Assembly: GCA_963677215.1 (NCBI GenBank)
Contig: OY781919.1
Location: 2,170,001-2,234,000 of the forward strand
DNA from: G963676795 sp963677215
Lineage (GTDB): Bacteria > Desulfobacterota > Desulfuromonadia > Desulfuromonadales > Geopsychrobacteraceae
Direction of reading: 5' to 3'
DNA: 64,000 nucleotides
Under the pieces are notes generated by a model, which saw nothing but the letters and a program-made list of their open reading frames with translations, searched no databases and had not been told where the DNA came from. This document shows positions 26,575-35,700 of the stretch, one piece after another. Numbering within the stretch: position 1 is the stretch's first letter; each line of letters begins with the position of its first letter. A program made the translations under genes and the position numbers.

Positions 26575-28074
26575 ATGAAATTTCAGATCAAATATGGCGA
26601 ATTGACCAAACAGAAAAGTAACTGTCTGATTGTCGGGGCTTTTGAGGATCAGTTGGCAACGGATGAACTTCAGCAGCTTGATCGCATGCTGGCTGGCGGC
26701 TTTGTCATGGCGACCCGCAGCGGTGAATTTAAGGGGAGCAAGGGGGAAACCCTGCTGATCCACAACCCGCACCCCTTCGGCTGCAATCGTGTTCTGTTTA
26801 TCGGCCTTGGCAAGCAGGAGAAGTTTTCTCTGGCGGTTGTGCGTCAGATCGGCAGTGAGGCGGCCGCCTTCCTTGGTGCGCGCAGGATTGTCAGCTGCCA
26901 GCTGGCGACTTCCACCTTTCGGGTCGTCGAGGCGCAGCTGAAGGAGAACCTGCAGGCGCTGATCGAAGGCTTCCTGCTGGCCGGCTACAGCTATGATACC
27001 TATCTGCCTGAAGCGCGCAAGAAGACTTCTGCTCTGGAGTGGATGGAGCTGCTGCTGGTCGATGGTGACTGCAAGGGGGAGGCTCAGTCGGCCATCTATG
27101 CGGCCCTGGCGATCTGTTCCGGGGTCTGTCTGGCCCGTGATCTGGTCAATACCCCGGGGAACGTCAAGTCGCCGGAATTTCTTGCCCGGCAGGCGCTGTC
27201 TTTAGGCGAACTGGAGAATGTCAACGTCAGGCTGATCGAGGTTGAAGAGCTGAAGAAGCAGGGCTTCAATGCGCTGCTTGCCGTTGCCCAGGGGAGTGAG
27301 CGCGATCCCTTCCTGATCATTGTCGAATACAAGGGGGGCGCTGCAGACGCCAAGCCGCATGCCCTGGTCGGCAAGGGGGTGGTCTTTGACAGCGGCGGGA
27401 TCTCGCTCAAGCCGGGGGCCGCTATGGATGAGATGAAGATGGATATGGCTGGTGCTGCCGCGGTGCTCGGAACCATCGACGCTGCGGCGCGGATGAAGCT
27501 GCCGGTCAACCTGATCGGTATCGTGCCGACAGTCGAGAACATGCCGTCGGGGACTTCCTACCGCCCCGGTGACATCGTCACTTCGCTGGCCGGTAAAACC
27601 ATCGAGGTGCTCAATACCGACGCCGAAGGTCGCCTGATTCTGGCCGATGCCATGACCTATGTCGCCCGCTATGAGCCGCAGTCGATGATCGATCTGGCCA
27701 CTCTGACCGGAGCCTGTATCGTCGCCCTTGGCGAGTATGGCGCAGGGGCCATGAGTAACAACGACGAACTGGCCCAGACTCTGGTGCGCTGCGGCCAGAA
27801 GACCGATGAGAAGGTCTGGCAGCTGCCGTTGTGGGATGAATTCACGGAGCAGATCAAGAGCGATTTCGCCGATCTCAAGAACACCGGCGGCCGGCTTGGC
27901 GGCGCCCTGACCGCGGCTGCTTTTCTCAAAGAGTTCGCCGGCGAGATTCCCTGGGTGCATCTGGATATTGCCGGTGTTTCCTGGGCCTCTGCGGCCAAGC
28001 CTGGTCGGCCGAAGGGGGGAACCGGCTACGGGGTCCGGCTGCTGATCGATTATTTGCAGTCGCTGGTTAAATAA
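26575..28074 (+). CDS. pepA: Leucyl aminopeptidase (M17, PepA)
   Basis: This 499-residue protein is a two-zinc leucyl aminopeptidase, active as a hexamer in the cytoplasm. The metal-binding segments are GKGVVFDSGGISLKPG and the family signature NTDAEGRL, with MKMDMAGAAAV between them. The N-terminal macrodomain-like part covers about residues 1-170. I chose the ATG at 26575 because AAAGGAAAG precedes it; the frame is open further upstream without a start signal. PepA also binds DNA in some bacteria. It is the first clear enzyme of a peptide and glutamate modification block with rimK. Confidence 0.94.
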   Translation: MKFQIKYGELTKQKSNCLIVGAFEDQLATDELQQLDRMLAGGFVMATRSGEFKGSKGETLLIHNPHPFGCNRVLFIGLGKQEKFSLAVVRQIGSEAAAFLGARRIVSCQLATSTFRVVEAQLKENLQALIEGFLLAGYSYDTYLPEARKKTSALEWMELLLVDGDCKGEAQSAIYAALAICSGVCLARDLVNTPGNVKSPEFLARQALSLGELENVNVRLIEVEELKKQGFNALLAVAQGSERDPFLIIVEYKGGAADAKPHALVGKGVVFDSGGISLKPGAAMDEMKMDMAGAAAVLGTIDAAARMKLPVNLIGIVPTVENMPSGTSYRPGDIVTSLAGKTIEVLNTDAEGRLILADAMTYVARYEPQSMIDLATLTGACIVALGEYGAGAMSNNDELAQTLVRCGQKTDEKVWQLPLWDEFTEQIKSDFADLKNTGGRLGGALTAAAFLKEFAGEIPWVHLDIAGVSWASAAKPGRPKGGTGYGVRLLIDYLQSLVK

Positions 28075-28169
28075 GCAGTGAAATATATAATCGATTCGGC
28101 TATGATCCGCTGCTTTTTTCGAGACACCGCAGGCGCGGGTTCTGTTATTCCGAAATAAAGGTGGCTTTG

Positions 28170-28619
28170 ATGGAAAAGATAACTGTCGGCTGGCGCGAAT
28201 GGCTGGCCCTTCCTGATCTGGGCATCGGGCGGATCAAGGCGAAGATCGATACCGGAGCCAGAACTTCCTGCCTGCATGCCTATTTTGTTGAACCCTACAA
28301 AGAGGGTGGTCGGCAGATGGTGCGTTTCGGTATTCATCCACTTCAGAATCGTACCGATATTGAACTGGTCTGTCAGGCGCAGGTCAAGGATGTCCGTGAA
28401 GTCACCGATTCGGGTGGTCATCGGGAGATGCGCTATGTTATCGAAACAACGGTCTGTCTCGGTGAGGCGTGCCGAACAATTGAGATGACTCTGACCAACC
28501 GCGATACGATGAAGTTTCGCATGCTGCTCGGACGTTCAGCCCTGAAGGGGATGCTGGTCGTTCCTGATGGCTCCTATCTGCTGCGCGGAGACGGGCCTCT
28601 TCGAGAAATGATGGAGTAA
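28170..28619 (+). CDS. RimK-associated retropepsin-like protease (RimB-like)
   Basis: This 149-residue protein belongs to the family annotated as ATP-dependent zinc protease, a retropepsin-like fold found beside rimK. The single active-site motif is IDTGARTS (D27), and the family's later motif is MLLGRSALKG. In Pseudomonas, RimB trims the poly-glutamate tails that RimK adds to ribosomal protein S6. I prefer the ATG at 28170, with GGTGG in place, over a GTG at 28161. It is followed six bases later by rimK, so they form an operon. Confidence 0.82.
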   Translation: MEKITVGWREWLALPDLGIGRIKAKIDTGARTSCLHAYFVEPYKEGGRQMVRFGIHPLQNRTDIELVCQAQVKDVREVTDSGGHREMRYVIETTVCLGEACRTIEMTLTNRDTMKFRMLLGRSALKGMLVVPDGSYLLRGDGPLREMME

Positions 28620-28625
28620 GTTGTT

Positions 28626-29531
28626 ATGAAAATTGCCGTACTGTCCCGTAACCCAGATCTCTATTCGACCCGCCGTTTCGTTGAAGCCGGGAAAGAGCAG
28701 GGGCACGATATCCGGGTCATCGATCCGTTGCGCTGTTATATGACCATCGCCAGCCAACGGCCGACGATTCACTATCGGGGTGAGGAATTGACCGGTTTTG
28801 ATGCCATCATCCCTCGGATCGGGGCTTCGATCACCTTCTACGGGACAGCTGTTGTCCGTCAGTTCGAAATGATGGGGGTCTATAGCGTCAACGAGTCGGT
28901 CGCAATCAGTCGTTCCCGCGATAAGCTGCGCAGTCTGCAGTTGTTGGCCCGCAAGGGGATCGGTCTGCCGGTCACCGGGTTTGCCCATTCCACCCAGTAT
29001 ACCGGCGACCTGATCGATCATGTCGGCGGAGCGCCGCTGGTGATCAAGCTGCTGGAAGGGACACAGGGGATCGGAGTGGTTCTGGCCGAGACCGACAAGG
29101 CCGCTGAGAGTGTTATCGAGGCGTTTCGAGGACTGCGGGAAAATATCCTGGTTCAGGAGTTCATCAAGGAGGCCCATGGGGCCGACCTGCGCTGTTTTGT
29201 TGTCGGTGACAAGGTTGTGGCCGCGATGAAACGCCAGGCCAAGGAAGGCGAGTTCCGCTCCAACCTGCACCGCGGAGGGACCTCGAGCGTGGCGCGCCTG
29301 ACCCCTGAAGAGCGCTCTACGGCGGTTCGCGCCGCCAAGATCATGGGCTTGAATGTCGCCGGTGTCGACTTGCTGCGTTCGAACCATGGTCCGGTAGTCA
29401 TGGAGGTCAATTCTTCGCCCGGACTGGAAGGGATCGAGGAGGCGACTGAGAAGGACGTTGCCGGTATGATCATCCAGTTTATCGAAAAGAACGCCAGGCC
29501 GGGCAAGACCAGAACGCGGGGGCAGGGGTGA
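28626..29531 (+). CDS. rimK: RimK-family alpha-L-glutamate ligase
   Basis: This 301-residue ATP-grasp enzyme adds glutamate to the C-terminus of ribosomal protein S6 or to a related acceptor. The ATP-grasp region covers about residues 100-290, with LVIKLLEGTQGIGVVL for the phosphate loop and VVMEVNSSPGLEGIE for magnesium binding. The length and sequence match E. coli RimK well. The RimB-like protease gene lies immediately upstream, and an AstE-like hydrolase gene overlaps its stop by four bases, which indicates a tightly coupled functional unit. Confidence 0.92.
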   Translation: MKIAVLSRNPDLYSTRRFVEAGKEQGHDIRVIDPLRCYMTIASQRPTIHYRGEELTGFDAIIPRIGASITFYGTAVVRQFEMMGVYSVNESVAISRSRDKLRSLQLLARKGIGLPVTGFAHSTQYTGDLIDHVGGAPLVIKLLEGTQGIGVVLAETDKAAESVIEAFRGLRENILVQEFIKEAHGADLRCFVVGDKVVAAMKRQAKEGEFRSNLHRGGTSSVARLTPEERSTAVRAAKIMGLNVAGVDLLRSNHGPVVMEVNSSPGLEGIEEATEKDVAGMIIQFIEKNARPGKTRTRGQG

Positions 29532-30562
29532 AAAAGAACGCGCCGTTTTCCTTCGCCGGCTTTGAGATTCAGCCGGGCGAGCGCAGAACCGTCAATCTGC
29601 CGATGTCACGGCTCTATTCCCACGATGAAATCACCTTGCCGGTGCAGGTGATCAATGGCAGGTCTGCCGGCCCGGTGCTGTTTGTCAGCGCTGCCGTACA
29701 CGGCGATGAGATCAACGGGGTCGAGGTAATCCGTCGCCTGCTCGGGGGCAAAGCTTTGAGCGGTTTGCGCGGGACGCTGCTGGCCCTGCCGGTGGCTAAT
29801 CCCTTTGGCTTTATCCTCCATGCCCGTTATCTGCCCGACCGGCGTGACCTGAACCGCTCCTTCCCCGGCTCGGCCAAGGGCTCGCAGGCAGCGCGCCTGG
29901 CTCACCTGATCTTCAACGATATCGCCGTGCGTTGCGACTATGCGATCGATCTGCATACCGGCTCGAACTTCCGCAGCAACCTGCCGCAGATCCGTATCAG
30001 TATGGATGACCCTGAGACCCTGGAACTGGCGAAGATCTTTGGTGCGCCGGTGGTTGTCCCATCAGAACTGCGTGAAGGCTCACTGCGCGAGGCGATTGCC
30101 GGGATGGGCAAGCCGGTCATGGTCTATGAGGCTGGAGAGGCCCTCTATTTCAACGAACAGGCGATTCGCACCGGTCTGCGCGGCGTGGTCAACATCATGC
30201 GCCATGTCGGCATGCTGCCGACCAACCGCAGCAGGCAGAAATTGCGTGAGCCGGTGGTGACCGACCAGACCAGCTGGGTCCGGGCCGGGATGAGTGGAAT
30301 CTTTTCGCGCCGCGCTCAACTTGGTGATATGGTAAAAAAAGGTGCTGTCCTGGGGCTGCTGAGCGATCCGCTCGGGGATGACTATGATGAGCTGATCGCT
30401 CCGTTCAGCGGTATTGTCATCGGCCAGCAGAACCTGCCGTTGGCCCATGAGGGGGATGCGCTGATTCATCTGGCCAAGGTGCCGGATCATGACGAGGCCG
30501 AGGAAGTGCTTGAGGCCTTCCAGTCGAGTCTGACAGAGGAAGACTTCTCGCTCGAACGCTAA
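29528..30562 (+). CDS. Succinylglutamate desuccinylase/aspartoacylase family protein
   Basis: This 344-residue protein is an M14-like zinc hydrolase of the AstE/AspA family, which cleaves N-acyl groups from amino acids. Zinc ligands are visible in AAVHGDEINGVEV (histidine and glutamate) and AIDLHTGS (histidine). The catalytic glutamate is probably in MVYEAGEA. A C-terminal biotinyl-like barrel is suggested around residues 240-330. It starts at a GTG that overlaps the rimK stop (GTGA). This rimB-rimK-aspA-like arrangement is common in Proteobacteria, so a role in processing gamma- or alpha-glutamyl modifications is likelier than arginine catabolism. Confidence 0.83.
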   Translation: MKKNAPFSFAGFEIQPGERRTVNLPMSRLYSHDEITLPVQVINGRSAGPVLFVSAAVHGDEINGVEVIRRLLGGKALSGLRGTLLALPVANPFGFILHARYLPDRRDLNRSFPGSAKGSQAARLAHLIFNDIAVRCDYAIDLHTGSNFRSNLPQIRISMDDPETLELAKIFGAPVVVPSELREGSLREAIAGMGKPVMVYEAGEALYFNEQAIRTGLRGVVNIMRHVGMLPTNRSRQKLREPVVTDQTSWVRAGMSGIFSRRAQLGDMVKKGAVLGLLSDPLGDDYDELIAPFSGIVIGQQNLPLAHEGDALIHLAKVPDHDEAEEVLEAFQSSLTEEDFSLER

Positions 30563-30612
30563 GTTTTCAGCTGAAAACTAACTCGTTGCCCTCCGGATTT
30601 CCGGATGGCAAC
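30562..30612 (+). promoter_or_regulatory. Perfect palindrome and leader hairpin before corA
   Basis: AGTTTTCAG/CTGAAAACT (30562-30579) is a perfect 18-base palindrome without a loop, so it could be an operator. It is followed by a hairpin GTTGCC-CCGGA/TCCGG-GGCAAC (30585-30612). The hairpin ends a few bases before the corA ribosome site AAGGAG. Confidence 0.45.
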
Positions 30613-30628
30613 CCGCAAGGAGCCACAA

Positions 30629-31729
30629 ATGATGATGGATCCACTCAACAGCGCGTTTCGGACGGTCACCTCCCTGTTCAGGGCACCGGCCAAGCAGATC
30701 GGTCTGCCCCCCGGAACCCTGGTCCATGTCGGCCGTCAGAAGATGGAGCGGCCGATCATCACCTACATCGACTACTCCGACAGTTATTTCGAGGTGCGTC
30801 CCGATGTCAGTCTCGATGATTGCCGGCTGCTGCGAGATAGTGACACGGTCAGTTGGATCAACCTGGATGGTATCCATGATATTTCACTGATCGACTCCTT
30901 CGGCGACGCCTTCAACCTGCACCCGCTGATGCTCGAGGATATCCTGAATACCGGGCATCCCCCCAAGTTTGAGGAGTTCGACGAGTCGGCTCTGATCATC
31001 ATGAAGATGCTCGATTTTAATTCGGAGACCTGTCAGTTGGAGGTCGAGCAGTTCAGTCTGGTGCTGACTTCCAACAATGTCATCACCTTCCAGGAACACA
31101 GCGGCGATGTCTTTGACAGTGTCCGTGAACGACTGGAGCGCAAGAGCGGCCGGATTCGCCAGCGTGGACCGGACTATCTCGCCTATGCCCTGGTCGACAG
31201 TATCGTTGACAGCTATTTTCATGTGCTGGAGAAGATCGGCGACAGTCTCGACAACCTGGAGACAGAGCTGATCAACCGGCCGACCCAGGATCTGCTGCAG
31301 AAGGTCCACCAGCTCAAAGGGCAGCTGATCCTGCTGCGCAAAACCGTCTGGCCGCTGCGTGAGCTGATTGGCAACATGGTGCACAGCGAGTCGGAACTGC
31401 TTGATGAAGGAACCAGTATCTATCTGCGTGATCTCTATGATCATGGTCTGCAGGTCATGGACACTGTCGAAAACTTCCGCGACACGGCTTCCGGATTGAT
31501 CGACCTTTACATGTCGAGTGTCAGTCAGCGCATGAACGAGGTGATGCAGGTGCTGACGATCATGGCCTCGATCTTCATTCCGCTGACCTTCATCGCCGGA
31601 ATCTACGGCATGAACTTCGATAATATGCCCGAACTACACTGGCGCTACGGTTATCCGATGGCCTGGGGACTGATGCTCCTCTGTCTTGTTGTTATGCTCT
31701 GGTATTTCAAGAGGAAAAAATGGTTTTGA
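30629..31729 (+). CDS. corA: CorA-family magnesium/cobalt transporter
   Basis: This 366-residue inner-membrane channel forms a pentamer and imports magnesium. The signature YGMNFDNMPE near residue 325 follows the first of two C-terminal membrane segments. The large cytoplasmic N-terminal domain covers residues 1-300. I chose the first ATG of ATGATGATG at 30629 because AAGGAG lies upstream. A palindrome and a hairpin occupy the leader, so expression may be controlled. The stop overlaps the start of the mechanosensitive channel gene by 10 bases, so both ion channels are probably made from one message. Confidence 0.93.
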   Translation: MMMDPLNSAFRTVTSLFRAPAKQIGLPPGTLVHVGRQKMERPIITYIDYSDSYFEVRPDVSLDDCRLLRDSDTVSWINLDGIHDISLIDSFGDAFNLHPLMLEDILNTGHPPKFEEFDESALIIMKMLDFNSETCQLEVEQFSLVLTSNNVITFQEHSGDVFDSVRERLERKSGRIRQRGPDYLAYALVDSIVDSYFHVLEKIGDSLDNLETELINRPTQDLLQKVHQLKGQLILLRKTVWPLRELIGNMVHSESELLDEGTSIYLRDLYDHGLQVMDTVENFRDTASGLIDLYMSSVSQRMNEVMQVLTIMASIFIPLTFIAGIYGMNFDNMPELHWRYGYPMAWGLMLLCLVVMLWYFKRKKWF

Positions 31730-34209
31730 GAACTGTTTCCGTTATCTTTTTTCTTCTCCTGTTGCTCCCCCCCTGTACCGGGCTGGCGGCTGAGCCTGTC
31801 GACAGTGGAAGCCCGGCACCGACTGAAGTTGCCACCCCGGCAGCGCTACCAGGTTTCAGTGAGCTGGGGATGCGCAGTGCCGCACTGGCTGACTTTGTCG
31901 CCAAATCGACGGAGCTGTTGGCCGGTTACACGGATACGACAAAGTTGGCCGGAGATTTTTCCAGTCTGAATGCTCAGTTGAATGAATTGCAGTCCGAGGT
32001 GGCCGAGCTGGGGAATCCCGAGACCTGGTATGTTGATCGGCTGACCCAGTACATCTCCCTTTACAGCCAGTTACGCCAGCAGTTTGCTGCCCTGCAGCAG
32101 AAACTCTCAAGCCGGCTGGAAGATACGGTACGGATGCGCAGCCAGTGGAGTGATTACAAAGCTTTCTGGAGCGACTGGTCGGCAGCCCTGGCGAAGCAGC
32201 AGCTGAGCATTCCGGCGCAGACTCTGACCCAGGTCAATCAACAGCTCAGTCGCCTGGATAAGCAGTTGCAGACGACAACCACAGAACTGCTGGCCTTTCA
32301 GGATCAGGTTGCCGCCCCTCTGGCCGGCCTCTACGCGGCGAGCGATCGCCTTAACCAGGAACTTGAAAAGCTGCGTCAGGCCACCTTCCGCAAAAACACC
32401 AGCTCTTTCTTTTCTGCTGCGTTCTACGCTCAGTTTGACGGTAACCTCCTGACTCAGATACAAAATGGAGTGCGGGCGGCCTGGAAGATCGACCTCGACT
32501 ATTTTAACGAAAAAGGTCTGTTGGTCACTCTTGCCCTGATTCTGCTGCTGGCCTGCTGGGGAATCCTTCATTACTATCGTAACCGTTTTGATGACGCTGA
32601 GGACTGGCAGTTCATTCTGCGTCATCCGCTGGCTGCGTCAAGTTTTGTTGCGCTGGTCCTGTTCTGGCTGCTGGCCCAGCCTCTGCCGCCACTGTTCCGT
32701 TTTGCCCTGATCATCTGGGTGGTTATCGCGGCGACCCGGATGGCGGTGATGCTCGTGGAAAACAGGCGCCAGGGGCTGGTTTTGAGCCTTGCTGGGCTGG
32801 TTTTTCTGATCACTTCGGGATTTCAGCTGATCGCTCTGCCTCAGGTTCTGTTCCGGGTCTATCTTGCCTTGCTGGCACTGATTTTCATCCCTCTGCTGCG
32901 TCAGCAGATACGCATTTCCCGCCAGCGGCGCGGAACAAAGGATGGGCGTCTGTTCCGTGCCATCCTTGGACTAGCGATCGTCGTTCTGGGCCTGAGCCTG
33001 GTTGCTCAGCTGGCCGGCTTTATCAATTTTTCCACTTGGCTGATTCAGGCCGCCTTTGAAACCGGGCTGGTCATCCTCTTCGGCCGGATGCTGTTGCTGA
33101 TCAGCCAGGGCGCTATCAGCGTGCTGCTCAAGGGGCTGATCGGTTCGCGGCGCCAGTTTGTCGCACGTTACGGCAGCCAGCTGGCTGTTCGTCTGAAACG
33201 ACTGCTACGTGTCGTGATAGTCGTTGTTTCCGTCCTCTACCTGTTGCCAGTCTGGCGTGTTTTTACCACCTTTAACGAAGCCTGGGTCGAGCTCGGTGCG
33301 CTGGGAATCAGTTTTGGCGACAGCCATATAACCCTGCAGATGCTACTGATGGCGGTAATTGCCTTTTATCTGGCCTTTCAGGTTTCCTGGTTTTTGCAGG
33401 CATTGAGTGATTCCCAGTTTTTTGCCCAGCGCCAGGTTGATCGTGGGGTCAGCGATGCGATCAAGAAACTGCTGCACTATGCGATTGTCCTGATCGGATT
33501 TCTGATCGCCCTCGGTTTCCTCGGCATGCATCTGCAGAACTTCGTGGTCCTGCTCGGTGCTTTCGGCGTCGGTATCGGTTTCGGCTTGCAGGATATCGTC
33601 AATAACTTTCTGTCGGGGCTTATTCTGCTCTTTGAACGTCCGATCCGGATCGGCGATATCGTACAGGTCGATGGCGAATACGCCCAGGTTGCGCGCATCG
33701 GTCTGCGTTCGACGGTTGTTGAGAGTTTCAGCCGAGCCGAGCTGATTGTGCCGAACTCCCAGATTATTTCCCAGAAGGTCATCAACTGGACCCATTCGAG
33801 TCGCGGAGTTCGGGTTATTCTGCCAGTCGGTGTCGCTTATGGCAGTGATATTCAGAAGGTCCTGAGAATTCTGCGTCAGGTCGCCGAAGGGCATGAGAAT
33901 GTCGCCAGAGACCCGGCACCGCAGGTCATCTTCATGCAGTTCGGTTCCAGCTCTCTCGATTTTGAAGTGCGGGTCTGGATTGCCAATATCGATCTGCGCT
34001 GGGATGTCCAGCATGATATCCTGCTGGAGATTGACCGGCTGTTCAGGGAAGAGGGGGTCGAAATTCCGTTCCCTCAGCACGATCTTCATCTGCGCAGCGT
34101 CAGTCCTGGAGTTTTTGGCCCGCAGAAAGGGCTTGCGCCGGAAGATCTGGAAGGTGTGCCTGCAGAGGATGAGATTCCGGAGAACGGAGGCTCTCCTGCC
34201 AGTTCTTGA
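31720..34209 (+). CDS. Large MscS-family mechanosensitive channel
   Basis: This 829-residue protein has a signal peptide (about residues 1-24), a glutamine-rich coiled-coil periplasmic region (about 50-215), many membrane segments between about 265 and 640, and a C-terminal MscS domain. The pore helix and beta domain are seen in GFGLQDIVNNFLSGLILL followed by ERPIRIGDIVQVDG. The plan is that of MscK/MscM (YbiO, KefA-like) channels, which release solutes on osmotic downshift. That fits an organism that makes sucrose as a solute. It overlaps corA by 10 bases. Confidence 0.88.
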   Translation: MVLRTVSVIFFLLLLLPPCTGLAAEPVDSGSPAPTEVATPAALPGFSELGMRSAALADFVAKSTELLAGYTDTTKLAGDFSSLNAQLNELQSEVAELGNPETWYVDRLTQYISLYSQLRQQFAALQQKLSSRLEDTVRMRSQWSDYKAFWSDWSAALAKQQLSIPAQTLTQVNQQLSRLDKQLQTTTTELLAFQDQVAAPLAGLYAASDRLNQELEKLRQATFRKNTSSFFSAAFYAQFDGNLLTQIQNGVRAAWKIDLDYFNEKGLLVTLALILLLACWGILHYYRNRFDDAEDWQFILRHPLAASSFVALVLFWLLAQPLPPLFRFALIIWVVIAATRMAVMLVENRRQGLVLSLAGLVFLITSGFQLIALPQVLFRVYLALLALIFIPLLRQQIRISRQRRGTKDGRLFRAILGLAIVVLGLSLVAQLAGFINFSTWLIQAAFETGLVILFGRMLLLISQGAISVLLKGLIGSRRQFVARYGSQLAVRLKRLLRVVIVVVSVLYLLPVWRVFTTFNEAWVELGALGISFGDSHITLQMLLMAVIAFYLAFQVSWFLQALSDSQFFAQRQVDRGVSDAIKKLLHYAIVLIGFLIALGFLGMHLQNFVVLLGAFGVGIGFGLQDIVNNFLSGLILLFERPIRIGDIVQVDGEYAQVARIGLRSTVVESFSRAELIVPNSQIISQKVINWTHSSRGVRVILPVGVAYGSDIQKVLRILRQVAEGHENVARDPAPQVIFMQFGSSSLDFEVRVWIANIDLRWDVQHDILLEIDRLFREEGVEIPFPQHDLHLRSVSPGVFGPQKGLAPEDLEGVPAEDEIPENGGSPASS

Positions 34210-34356
34210 CATTGAGGGGCCGATGCTGATAAATTGCCGCGTTCGGCCGGTGCCCGAAGTCGTTGCAAAAGATTGAAAACGACTTCTTCCAATAGCATTA
34301 TAAATTATCCGCCAGATGCATAAAGTAGATGCCGTTTGAGCGGAGCGGAGAAGGGG

Positions 34357-35643
34357 ATGCAGTTTTCCAACCCACAACCGGAAGCAGACCTGCCCAAAGG
34401 TGTGCGTGACTTTCTGCCCCTCAAGGCAGCTAAACTCGAATACCTGGAACAGCAGTTGCGGGAAACCTATAATTCCTGGGGGTTTCGTCCCCTGATCCCG
34501 CCACAGCTGGAATATCTAGATGTTCTCGAACGTGGGCTCGGTGATGGCCTGCAGGCGAGAACCTTTCGTTTTGACGATCGCCAGAGCAGCAGAATGCTGG
34601 CTTTCCCTCCGGATATCACGCCTCAGATTGCCCGTATTGTCGCGACGCGGATGAGTGAAATGCAACTGCCGTTACGCCTCTGTTACAGCGGGCGGGCGTT
34701 GCAGCATGCGGAGCAGCAGGCCGGCAAGGATCGCGAGATTTTTCAGTCCGGAGTCGAGCTGATCGGCCTGGACAGCCCTGAAGCCGATGCCGAAATGATC
34801 GCCATGGCGGTCGAGGCCTTAAGCGCTGTCGGTGCTGACGAATTTACCATTGATATCGGCCAGGTTGAGTTCTTCCGTGGTGTTATGGATGGCCTTGATC
34901 TGGACAGCCGTTCGGCGGCGCAGATCGCCGATGCCATTTCCCGCAAGGACAATGCCGAGCTGGCCCGTCTGACCGGACAGGCCAATCTGTCGGAGCGTGC
35001 ACGCGAGGAAATTCTCGCTCTGCCGCGGCTGTTTGGCGGCAAGGAAGTCCTTGAACGGGCCCAGAAGTCGGTCAGCAATGACCGCTCGCGTAGGGCTCTC
35101 GACGGGCTTTCCCGGGTGCTTGATGTGCTAGAAATCTACGGGGTTCTCGAGCATGTCACCATTGACCTGGGGGAACTGCGTGGTCTTCAGTATCATACCG
35201 GCATCACCTTTCAGGGCTTTCTGCCCGGGGTCGGGCGCAGTGTCTGCAGTGGCGGGCGCTATAACAACCTGACCGCGCAGTATGGTTTTGAGGCTCCGGC
35301 GACCGGTTTTACCTTCAACCTGCTGCATCTGCTGTTTGCCCTTGAGCGGGTTCTTGACGAACGAGTCACCCCGAGCTGCGATCTGCTGATTTTTTCCACC
35401 GGAGAGGCACTGCGCACTGCCCAGCAGCTGGCCTGCAAGTTGCGCAAGCAGGGCTATTCGGTCGCCCGGGATATCATCGACCGCAGCCTTGATGAAGCGA
35501 CGAGTTATGCCCGGCAGATGAGCTACCGTAAACTTGCGGTTGTCGGTACCGAGCAGAATATCGAGTTGATTGACCTGGAGAACAACAGCCGTCAGGTTGT
35601 TTCCATCGATTCTTTGCTGCAGCAGGGTCTGCCGCAAAAATAA
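34357..35643 (+). CDS. hisZ: ATP phosphoribosyltransferase regulatory subunit HisZ
   Basis: This 428-residue protein is a paralogue of histidyl-tRNA synthetase that lacks the tRNA-binding domain and activates the short HisG in the first step of histidine synthesis. Class II synthetase-like segments are seen in LPKGVRDFLPLKA at the N-terminus, PLRLCYSGRALQ in motif 2 and YHTGITFQGFLPG further on. I chose the ATG at 34357, which has GGAG and AAGGGG upstream; a TTG in frame at 34336 is less likely. hisG is not adjacent. purA follows 57 bases later, an order common in Geobacter relatives. Confidence 0.9.
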   Translation: MQFSNPQPEADLPKGVRDFLPLKAAKLEYLEQQLRETYNSWGFRPLIPPQLEYLDVLERGLGDGLQARTFRFDDRQSSRMLAFPPDITPQIARIVATRMSEMQLPLRLCYSGRALQHAEQQAGKDREIFQSGVELIGLDSPEADAEMIAMAVEALSAVGADEFTIDIGQVEFFRGVMDGLDLDSRSAAQIADAISRKDNAELARLTGQANLSERAREEILALPRLFGGKEVLERAQKSVSNDRSRRALDGLSRVLDVLEIYGVLEHVTIDLGELRGLQYHTGITFQGFLPGVGRSVCSGGRYNNLTAQYGFEAPATGFTFNLLHLLFALERVLDERVTPSCDLLIFSTGEALRTAQQLACKLRKQGYSVARDIIDRSLDEATSYARQMSYRKLAVVGTEQNIELIDLENNSRQVVSIDSLLQQGLPQK

Positions 35644-35700
35644 AGTTGAATAAGACCATCGGCGTACCAAAGCGCCGGTCAAACAGGAGCGACACAGATT

